Assembly (NCBI GenBank): GCA_049273695.1
Contig: JBASRE010000004.1
Span: 186,001-250,000 of the forward strand
From: UBA11740 sp049273695
GTDB taxonomy: Bacteria; Acidobacteriota; Blastocatellia; Pyrinomonadales; Pyrinomonadaceae
Reading direction: 5' to 3'
DNA: 64,000 nt
In this document: piece after piece, positions 32,601-39,086 of the stretch
Layout: each line of letters begins with the position of its first letter
How positions within the stretch are numbered: the first letter of the stretch is position 1
Notes under the pieces: generated by a model
Database searches by the model: none
What the model was told of the DNA's origin: nothing
What the model saw: only the letters and a program-made list of their open reading frames with translations
Translations under genes and position numbers: made by a program

Positions 32601-34490
32601 TCACGGAGTCGCACGCGTCCTTGCTCGCGGCCTCTGCGGTGTCGGGCTTGCCGACGGGACGCTGGTGTTGCTGCCAAAGTAACCCAACGACTTCGCTTTC
32701 AGAATCAACTGCGCCGCAATCGGCCCGGCGTTCTTGCCGCCGTAGAAACTGATTCCGGGACCGGGGCCTTCCAACAGCACGGCCATCGCAATCACAGGCT
32801 TGTCGAGCGGAGCGAAGCTCAAGTACCACGCGTCGCTTCTAAGCTTGTCGTGCATCACGATTTCGTAATACTGGCGGACGATATTACCGCGGAAGTCGCG
32901 CTCGCTAACCAAACGCCGCTGCGGTTCACCCGTCTTGGGATCGATCACCGGCACGGCTTTCTGGGCAGTACCGGTCTTGCCGCCGCTCTTAATGCCGGCG
33001 GCTTTCACGGGGGCCATCACGCTGTTAGCGGTGCCGCCTTCAGTAACCAGGTGCATGATGCCGCGGACCGTTTGCGCCTGCGCGGGCGTCAGCACCTGAC
33101 TAAACATTTCGTTGGGGCGCTCCAATTCGATCTTGGGCTTCATCAGCTTGCCCTCCATGTTAGCGCCGGCTGAAACAACCAGGGCCATCTGGAATGGCGT
33201 CATCTGTGAAGCGTAACCCTGGCCGTAACCCTCGTACATCAATTCGCACCGCGTTGATTTCTTCCCGGCCTTCAGCCATGACTCAGTCGGTGCGATCGCG
33301 TTCTGGACCGCTCGCGAACTCGCATTCCAAATTTCAGGTTGATGACGGCCCTGGCCGTCACCGCTGAGGCTGTCGTAGGCGCCCATGCCGAGTAGTTTCG
33401 CCGTCTCTTGAATCTTCTCGCCGCCTAGCTGGGTCCCGAGCCAGGAAAAATAAATATTGCTCGACTGCTGAAAGGCCAAATCTATCCCGATGTTCCCGCA
33501 GGCATGGCAGCCACCGCCGTCGTCGGTAATCGTTTTGTCACAGCCCGGCGGGGAAAACATTCCACTGGTGTTGAAGCGGGCGTTCTGCATCCCGTTGCGG
33601 AACGCTGCGTACATCATCACCGTTTTGAATGTCGAACCCGGCACGTAGTATTCGTTCATCGCACGGTTTAGCAGTGGCTTCTGTTTGCGATCTTTGTCGA
33701 GTCGAATCCAGGTCGCTTCGTCCTGCACCTGCTTCAGGCTGTACGCGGGATTGCTGTACATAGCCAGCACTTCGCCTGTTTGCGGATTGAAAATCACGAC
33801 GGCGCCGGGATTGCCCTTGAGCTGATCGACAACAGCTTGCTGAAGGTCTTTGTCGATCGTCAGCGTGTAATCTTTGTTCAGCTTCTGTTCGACGGTTTCG
33901 CCCTTGATGATCTGCATGACTTCGGGGACCGCTCCGCTTTCGGTTCCGAAGAGCGCGCGCTCCAGACCCGGATCGCCCCGATCCGCCCCAAACAGGTGCG
34001 CAAACGGATCGTCCATCGGGTATTCGCGGACAATCTGACCTGACGAATCTTTCTTGTAGTACGCCAGCGGCCGGCCCTTGCGATCGTAAATCCATCCCCG
34101 CAGAGTCGATTCAGAAAGACGACGGTTGCGCAGATCCTTGTAACTCATCTCCTGAAACTTCGGATTTCGATCGCGCGCGTAGTTTGCCCAGTAGACGTGA
34201 AAGCCGAACATGGTGAGCGCAATTAGCACGAACAGCCAGCGCCAGACTCTCAGGCCCCGATTGGTTGCAGACGCACCGAGGCGCCGGCGAATGTCAGCAG
34301 ACAGGTTCGCGAAAATCTGTGCGGCGCCGCCCTTGCGGGTGAACCAACCGCGCAGCAGTCCGATCAGCAGCAGCAAAGCGACGAACGCAATGCCGATCAA
34401 AAAAATGAGTGTCAGCCAGGCCGGGAATTTTTCCGGAGAGTCTGCAGGCGTCGGAGTGGCTGATTGTAAAAGAAACAGTGCGCGCGCCAT
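32601..34490 (-). CDS. Class B penicillin-binding protein (PbpA/FtsI-like transpeptidase)
   Basis: 629 residues with two hydrophobic segments near the N-terminus (WLTLIFLIGIAFVALLLLIGLL; WLFVLIALTMFGFHVYW). The transpeptidase motifs are SxxK in PGSTFKTVMMYA, SxN in SSNIYFSWLG and KTGT in GGKTGTAQ. The N-terminal part contains LRGWIYDRKGRPLAYYKK, the family start of the dimerisation domain. The protein cross-links peptidoglycan outside the membrane, with RodA as polymerase. An odd feature is a cysteine cluster (PPGCDKTITDDGGGCHACG) between SxxK and SxN. It begins 3 bp after the FHA gene, so the two are coupled. The Pro/Arg-rich tail (SPTPQRPRARTRATP) lies at a repeat boundary. Confidence 0.93.
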   Translation of the reverse strand: MARALFLLQSATPTPADSPEKFPAWLTLIFLIGIAFVALLLLIGLLRGWFTRKGGAAQIFANLSADIRRRLGASATNRGLRVWRWLFVLIALTMFGFHVYWANYARDRNPKFQEMSYKDLRNRRLSESTLRGWIYDRKGRPLAYYKKDSSGQIVREYPMDDPFAHLFGADRGDPGLERALFGTESGAVPEVMQIIKGETVEQKLNKDYTLTIDKDLQQAVVDQLKGNPGAVVIFNPQTGEVLAMYSNPAYSLKQVQDEATWIRLDKDRKQKPLLNRAMNEYYVPGSTFKTVMMYAAFRNGMQNARFNTSGMFSPPGCDKTITDDGGGCHACGNIGIDLAFQQSSNIYFSWLGTQLGGEKIQETAKLLGMGAYDSLSGDGQGRHQPEIWNASSRAVQNAIAPTESWLKAGKKSTRCELMYEGYGQGYASQMTPFQMALVVSAGANMEGKLMKPKIELERPNEMFSQVLTPAQAQTVRGIMHLVTEGGTANSVMAPVKAAGIKSGGKTGTAQKAVPVIDPKTGEPQRRLVSERDFRGNIVRQYYEIVMHDKLRSDAWYLSFAPLDKPVIAMAVLLEGPGPGISFYGGKNAGPIAAQLILKAKSLGYFGSNTSVPSASPTPQRPRARTRATP

Positions 34491-34493
34491 GTG

Positions 34494-35327
34494 TCAGGAA
34501 TTGATTCTACGAAAACGGACCTCGACATCGCCAAACGCGATCAGGTCGCCTTCATTTATGGGGCGTGCTTCACCATAGGGGATTCGTTGGCCGTTGATGT
34601 GCGTGCCGTTGGTTGAGCCCGTGTCGGCCACCACGATCGTGCCGAGATTGTCCATACGCAGCGACGCATGAATCTTGGAAACGCTCGAGTGATTCAGATG
34701 CAGATCACTGTCAGTGGCCCGGCCGACATTTACCCGGCGTCCGCCGGGAGCGAATTCCAACTGCACGTCTTTCGAAAGTTCGGGGGTGGAAATGTGCACG
34801 CTGTAGGTGACGCTCAGTTTCTCGCCGTGACGGGGCTTGTTCTTCAGCGCGTCCTTGCCAAGTTTCCGCTCGAGGTCTTCGCGCTGAAGTTCTTCTTCAA
34901 ATTCGCCGAAGTTCGGATCGACCGCGATTCCTTTCGTGAAGATATCAACTTCAGTCTCAATGCTGACCGGCGCGAGCGTGCGATAACGACTGTCGTTGAT
35001 GTGATCGATGGCGGCGGCAAGCACCTCCTGCTCGAGCCGTTTCGTCACCTCAGGAGCCGTCTCAGAATGTTTGCCCCACTCGACTTTCAATTTCAGATGA
35101 TGAGGGGCGATGCGGCCGCGGCGTTTGTCGTTGCGCGCCCGTTCATCGATGAGCGCATTCATCCGCCTAATCAGGTGATCCGTGGTCAGGCCGCTTTCAG
35201 AGTCGGGTGTCCGGCCAAGCTTCCGATCGACGACGTCGCCAACGCCCTCAAGGACGCGGCGCATCAGCCGCTCAGGCACGATCGTGTCGCGACGTCTTTT
35301 TGGGGTCTGGTTCTGCTCTTCTGCCAT
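34494..35327 (-). CDS. FHA-domain protein with FhaA-like N-terminus
   Basis: 277 residues. Residues 15-140 look like a FhaA N-terminal domain (VPERLMRRVLEGVGDVVDRKL, RGRIAPHHLKLKVEWG, LEQEVLAAAIDHINDSRYRTLAPVSIETEVD). The FHA domain is the last 90 residues: RRVNVGRATDSDLHLNHSSVSKIHASLRMD, then GSTNGTHINGQRI, with every phosphothreonine-contact motif (GRxxxSD, SxxH, NG). It starts the PBP-RodA-phosphatase-kinase locus and shares its layout with the FHA protein that closes it (26082). It probably docks phosphorylated partners near the PBP. The gap to the PBP gene is 3 bp. Confidence 0.9.
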   Translation of the reverse strand: MAEEQNQTPKRRRDTIVPERLMRRVLEGVGDVVDRKLGRTPDSESGLTTDHLIRRMNALIDERARNDKRRGRIAPHHLKLKVEWGKHSETAPEVTKRLEQEVLAAAIDHINDSRYRTLAPVSIETEVDIFTKGIAVDPNFGEFEEELQREDLERKLGKDALKNKPRHGEKLSVTYSVHISTPELSKDVQLEFAPGGRRVNVGRATDSDLHLNHSSVSKIHASLRMDNLGTIVVADTGSTNGTHINGQRIPYGEARPINEGDLIAFGDVEVRFRRINS

Positions 35328-35387
35328 GAACGTTAATACGTTGAGACCGCGAAACCTGTTCGAAGGGTTGTTCCGACTAAAAATACA

Positions 35388-36230
35388 CTAGTTTGGCGCG
35401 CGCTGTCTTGCCGCTTCGAACAGGATGACACCGGCGGCGACCGCTACATTCAGGCTTTCCGCGGCTCCCTGCATGGGAATTCGCACAGATGCATCCGTGG
35501 CCGCGAGCTCTTCAGGCGAAAGACCGGTCGATTCCCGGCCGACGATTATTGCGCTCGATTTGCGCCAATCGACATCCCGGTGCACTGCTGAGCCGGATAA
35601 GTCCGCAGCGATTGTCTGGATTTTTCGTGAGCGACACCAGTCAACGGCTGCGGCGAACGAAGGGCCGCTCCAAATCGGCAGGCGAAACGCCGAGCCCATG
35701 GCGCCGCGCAGAGCCTTGGGTGAAAACGGATCGGCGGTATACGCAGTGGCGATGATCCCGGTAGCGCCCGCCGCTTCCGCCGTACGTACGATCGCGCCGA
35801 CGTTCACCGGATTGTTTATTTCGTGAAGGACGACGAGAAGGGGCGACTTTGTTTGCTTCGACGCAAAAGTTTCTTCGTCGTTCGCGGGCCTCACAGCGAG
35901 CACGACAACGCCCTGGGGCGTTTTCGTATAAGAGACTGATTCGAGCAGTTTCTCGCTGACGGTGGCCGAACTATCAGCGGCCGCGTTCAACTTTTCTATC
36001 GACTGCGCCGCGCGATCTTTGCGGAGGATATGGTCCGAGTAGATAACTGCTTCAATTCGCATTTCGGACTTGAGCGCTTCTTCACAGAGCCGCAGTCCTT
36101 CGACGAAGATCAAATCATCAATCTTGCCATCGCGGACAGCACGCGCGCGGCGGAGCAGGGAATTGTCGCGGGCTGTGATTAGTTTCGAGTTTCGAGTTTC
36201 GGGTTTCGAGTTCTTGTCCTTTGGCATCAC
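35388..36230 (-). CDS. TrmH-family (SpoU) RNA 2'-O-methyltransferase
   Basis: 280 residues. The SPOUT knot motifs are all present: motif 1 INNPVNVGAIVRTAEAAGA, motif 2 AIIVGRESTGLSPEEL, motif 3 VRIPMQGAAESLNVAVAAGVILFEAAR. An N-terminal substrate-binding domain (DDLIFVEGLRLCEEALKSE) precedes them. It methylates ribose in rRNA or tRNA using S-adenosylmethionine; the exact target is not visible. The first 20 residues (MPKDKNSKPETRNSKL) are encoded by one arm of a word-repeat palindrome, so its start codon appears to have been supplied or moved by a repeat. A later start is not available as ATG until well inside the domain. The FHA gene follows after 60 bp. Confidence 0.9.
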   Translation of the reverse strand: MMPKDKNSKPETRNSKLITARDNSLLRRARAVRDGKIDDLIFVEGLRLCEEALKSEMRIEAVIYSDHILRKDRAAQSIEKLNAAADSSATVSEKLLESVSYTKTPQGVVVLAVRPANDEETFASKQTKSPLLVVLHEINNPVNVGAIVRTAEAAGATGIIATAYTADPFSPKALRGAMGSAFRLPIWSGPSFAAAVDWCRSRKIQTIAADLSGSAVHRDVDWRKSSAIIVGRESTGLSPEELAATDASVRIPMQGAAESLNVAVAAGVILFEAARQRAPN

Positions 36231-36330
36231 CGGAAATATGTTTGCAGGCTTTTATACAGGAGCTATCTGTGAAAACCGAACTCGAAACCCGAAACTCAGA
36301 ACTCGAAACTTAGCACCGACCTGGAACTTG
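36180..36330. repeat. Word-repeat palindrome, GTTTCGAGTTTCGAG family, overlapping a gene start
   Basis: The left arm (GTTTCGAGTTTCGAGTTTCGGG) lies inside the 5' end of the trmH-type gene; the right arm (AACTCGAAACCCGAAACTCAG, AACTCGAAACTTAG) is in the spacer, and weaker units continue to GGAACTTGAAACTAAAG. The arms are about 70 bp apart. Confidence 0.85.
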
Positions 36331-36333
36331 AAA

Positions 36334-37260
36334 CTAAAGTTCCATCTCCGCCCAAACCGGCCAATGATCTGAAACGTTAAGCGGTTTCGCAACTCCCCAA
36401 CGTTTGAACGTGACCCCTTTGCCGAAAATCCAATCGGCGTGAAAGCGCACGACGCCCGCGCCGCGCCAGGTCGGAATATCTGTGGGAAACGGTGTCGTGT
36501 AGCCGTGCGACTCCATTAGTTTGCGAATCTCGATCGCCTTTTCCTTTGACAGCGTGTTGAAGTCGCCAAGCACCACTGTCGGTCCATCATGCTCCGACGC
36601 CCGTTCCAAAACGGCTTCAGTCTGCTGATGTTGATTGTCGAGCGGCCCGTGCGGATCGATGTGCGCATTAAACAAACGAACCTTCTCATTGTGCCAGTGA
36701 ATAGTCGCGGCGACGGCAACGCGCGGATGCCAGGGGCATTCGTGCCAGGGCAAATCGATAAGCTCGACATCGGTGAGCGGCATGCGGCTCAACCACGCGA
36801 CGCCCATGTCCCCTTCGTCATCCATTGCGACTTGCTCTTCGAAGTTCAGCCACCACTCGCGTTGCTTCGGCTGTATTCCACCAGGCAATCCTGCGCCGGC
36901 ATGCACGTAAGACATCTTCATTGCTTCCGCCAGACGTCGCGCGATGTGTCGACGCGCCGTGCGGCCGGTCATCTTGTCAGCTTCCTGCAATGCTAGAATG
37001 TCCGGTGCGGGCAGCGAGCGATTGTTAGTGAAAGCGGCGGCCGCCGTGGCGAGGTTCTGCTCAATCGCGTCTGCCCGACGACCCGGAAAGTTATAGCCGA
37101 GTTTCCGCAGCAAGCCGGACAGAATCAGGAAACGCCCGACGGCGTATCTGATGTTGTATGAAGCGAGCACCAGAGTGGACTTTTCACGCAAGTCGGCTTG
37201 CGAAAGGTGTTCGTTTCCAAATTCAATTCGTGTGTTCGCGTCCGGAGGCGTGAAAGACAT
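36334..37260 (-). CDS. Endonuclease/exonuclease/phosphatase (EEP) family hydrolase
   Basis: 308 residues from the ATG at 37260 (MSFTPPDANTRIEF). The 41-residue extension up to 37383 translates a palindromic repeat and is rejected. The metal-dependent EEP fold shows VLASYNIRYA, ILALQEADKM (catalytic Glu), NAHIDPHG, TVVLGDFNT and the closing NVSDHWPVWAEM (Asp-His pair). Members cut nucleic acids, phosphoinositides or sphingomyelin; the substrate is not deducible. There is no signal peptide, so it should be cytoplasmic. It is transcribed in the same direction as the methyltransferase, 100 bp apart. Confidence 0.88.
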   Translation of the reverse strand: MSFTPPDANTRIEFGNEHLSQADLREKSTLVLASYNIRYAVGRFLILSGLLRKLGYNFPGRRADAIEQNLATAAAAFTNNRSLPAPDILALQEADKMTGRTARRHIARRLAEAMKMSYVHAGAGLPGGIQPKQREWWLNFEEQVAMDDEGDMGVAWLSRMPLTDVELIDLPWHECPWHPRVAVAATIHWHNEKVRLFNAHIDPHGPLDNQHQQTEAVLERASEHDGPTVVLGDFNTLSKEKAIEIRKLMESHGYTTPFPTDIPTWRGAGVVRFHADWIFGKGVTFKRWGVAKPLNVSDHWPVWAEMEL

Positions 37261-37301
37261 TGCGGCGCATGATGTGGCAGTAGACGGGCGGTTAGCAAGG
37301 G

Positions 37302-37378
37302 TGACTGGAGCGCAAGCGTCTCGCTTGCAATCATCCAGCCGGTTCACGGGCAAGCGGGACGCTTGCGCTCCAGTCGTC
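37302..37378. repeat. Long-armed palindrome, GGAGCGCAAGCGTC family
   Basis: GACTGGAGCGCAAGCGTCTCGCTTGC and GCAAGCGGGACGCTTGCGCTCCAGTC are nearly perfect inverted arms of 26 bp about 20 bp apart. The element lies between two divergent genes and codes for a false N-terminal extension (SRLPVNRLDDCKRDACAPV) of the EEP gene. Confidence 0.88.
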
Positions 37379-37394
37379 AGCAAGTTAACCAGAT

Positions 37395-37775
37395 ATGCAA
37401 AACGTCATTGCGGTAGTTGATGATCTCTTCTTTGCCTCGAAGATTCGCGGCACGGCCGAACAGGTCGGCGCGCAGGTTCAGTTTGTGAGATCGATTCCCG
37501 CGGCGATTGAGAAAGCCCGAGACGAAGCGCCGACTTTGATCATTGCCGATTTGAATGCCGGTTGTTGTGACGTTTTAGAGTTGGCTCGCGCTCTGAAGGG
37601 CGATGATGCGTTGGCCGGAGTTCCGCTGCTCGGATTCTTTTCCCACATCCAAACCGAGCTGCAACAAGCGGCAGTCGCGGCAGGTTACGATCGAGTGATG
37701 CCGCGCTCGGCTTTCACGAAAAACCTCGGCGACATTCTGTCGGGTAAACCGAACGGGCTTAATGTAAGTAGTTAA
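37395..37775 (+). CDS. Response-regulator receiver-like protein, single domain
   Basis: 126 residues with a receiver fold: IAVVDDLFFASKI gives the first strand and one acidic pair, APTLIIADLNAGCC the phosphorylation Asp (near 52), and LAGVPLLGFFSHIQTELQQAAVAAGYDRVMPRS the fourth and fifth strands. The usual Thr/Ser after strand 4 (here GFFSH) is arguable, and the conserved Lys of strand 5 is replaced (VMPRSAF), so phosphorylation may be altered. Such stand-alone receivers often regulate through protein contact. No kinase is adjacent. The gene is divergent from the EEP hydrolase. Confidence 0.72.
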   Translation: MQNVIAVVDDLFFASKIRGTAEQVGAQVQFVRSIPAAIEKARDEAPTLIIADLNAGCCDVLELARALKGDDALAGVPLLGFFSHIQTELQQAAVAAGYDRVMPRSAFTKNLGDILSGKPNGLNVSS

Positions 37776-37795
37776 GACGCATACTGCTCAACAAT

Positions 37796-37831
37796 CCCCG
37801 GGTTGCGCTCGCTGCGCTCGCTCACCCGGGG
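37796..37831. terminator. Hairpin after the receiver-like gene
   Basis: CCCCGGGT and ACCCGGGG form a perfect 8-bp stem around a 20 bp loop, itself made of a repeated word (TGCGCTCGC). It lies between convergent genes (37775 and 37872), so a terminator role on both strands is plausible, without a T-run. Confidence 0.55.
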
Positions 37832-37871
37832 CTACTTTCTGTCGCCGCTTCGCGGCTGGGCACTGACGTCA

Positions 37872-38891
37872 TTAAGAAACAGGTTGTGGTGTGACGACTT
37901 CGTGAATCGGCCGCACCTCCTGAATTAGCTGCTCGTATTGATCGGGAGTCAGCGCCTGCGCGCCGTCCGACAGGGCCTTTTCCGGCTGGTCGTGGACTTC
38001 GACGATCAAACCATCGGCGCCGACCGCGACACCTGCACACGCCAGCGGAATCACCATGTAGTTCTTCCCGGTCCCGTGCGATGGATCGACGATCACCGGC
38101 AGATGCGAGACGCGACGGACAGCGGGAATCGAAGCGAGGTCGAGCGTGTTGCGCGTGTGCTGCGCGAAAGTCCGCACGCCGCGTTCGCACAGCACGACGT
38201 TGTAGTTGCCCTCGGACATAATGTACTCAGCCGCCAACAGCCACTCATCGAGAGTCGCCGACAGCCCGCGTTTCAAAAGCACCGGCAGATGCGAACGACC
38301 GGCGCGCCTGAGCAGACTGAAGTTCTGCATGTTCCGTGCACCGATCTGAATGACGTCGCCGTACTTCTCGACGAGTTCCAGACTGTTTTCATCCAGCGCC
38401 TCGGTGACGATTTTCAGTCCATAGGCTTCGCGCACTTCCGCCAGAATCCGTAATCCTTCTTCGCCTAATCCCTGGAAAGCATACGGAGAAGTCCTTGGCT
38501 TGAACGCGCCGCCGCGAAAGAAACGCGCGCCGCTGCGCCGCACGGCTTCCGCAACCGCAAAGGCCTGGGCATGACTTTCGATCGCGCAGGGTCCGGCAAT
38601 GATGGCAAGTTCGTCTCCGCCAATCGTCGCATCGCCGACACGCACGACGGTCTTTTCGGGCCGCAGGTCCAGACTGATCAGTTTGTAGGGCTTGGTGACG
38701 CGAATGGCTTCGGCCACGCCCGGCAGGTTTTCGAAACGCGTCGGGTCAATCGCACCCGGATTGCCGGTGACGCCAATCGCTGTGCGATTCGCGCCCGGCA
38801 TTGAGTGCGGTTTGAAGCCGAGTTCGGTGATGACGTCGCACACATGCGCAACTTGCGCATCCGTGGCGTCGGCTTTCATGACAATGAGCAT
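37872..38891 (-). CDS. aroF: 3-deoxy-7-phosphoheptulonate (DAHP) synthase, AroF/KDOPS-like type
   Basis: 339 residues. It condenses phosphoenolpyruvate with erythrose 4-phosphate, the first step of the shikimate pathway. Residues 1-65 form a ferredoxin-like regulatory domain (MLIVMKADATDAQVAHVCDVI), as in enzymes inhibited by tyrosine or phenylalanine. The barrel shows IIAGPCAIES, RGGAFKPRTSPYAFQGLG, IQIGARNMQNF, VLLKRGLSAT, VVLCERG and VIVDPSHGTGK, with the metal ligands Cys (AGPC), His (PSHG), Glu and Asp. No other aromatic pathway gene is nearby. The annotation is secure. Confidence 0.96.
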   Translation of the reverse strand: MLIVMKADATDAQVAHVCDVITELGFKPHSMPGANRTAIGVTGNPGAIDPTRFENLPGVAEAIRVTKPYKLISLDLRPEKTVVRVGDATIGGDELAIIAGPCAIESHAQAFAVAEAVRRSGARFFRGGAFKPRTSPYAFQGLGEEGLRILAEVREAYGLKIVTEALDENSLELVEKYGDVIQIGARNMQNFSLLRRAGRSHLPVLLKRGLSATLDEWLLAAEYIMSEGNYNVVLCERGVRTFAQHTRNTLDLASIPAVRRVSHLPVIVDPSHGTGKNYMVIPLACAGVAVGADGLIVEVHDQPEKALSDGAQALTPDQYEQLIQEVRPIHEVVTPQPVS

Positions 38892-38967
38892 CGCGACCTA
38901 TCGTAAATGGTAAATGCCAAATCGTAAAAGGAGGAGCTCACATGTGTAGTCGCCGAATCTGCGGTTT

Positions 38968-39065
38968 TCACTGTCTCTCCGTGTGTCCTCTGTGCCTCTG
39001 TGGTGAAAGTATTAGCCAAAAACGCACCACCGAGGCACAGAGCATTTCACAGAGACACAGAGGGA
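38968..39065. repeat. Dispersed palindrome, CTCTGTGTCTCTGTG family, copy 1
   Basis: The left arm has CACTGTCTCTCCGTGTGTCC, TCTGTGCCTCTGTGGTGAAA; the right arm has CACCACCGAGGCACAGAG, TTTCACAGAGACACAGAGGG. It lies between argS and aroF. The second copy is at 41271-41368 on the other side of argS, so the argS gene is flanked by two members of one family. Confidence 0.87.
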
Positions 39066-39086
39066 ATGCGAGTAGGACACCACTGC

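Noticed and set aside
37260..37383. 41-residue upstream extension of the EEP hydrolase
   Set aside because: The residues are a translated palindrome. Similar extensions were rejected for the holin-like, folD, GGDEF, HD-GYP and sirtuin genes.
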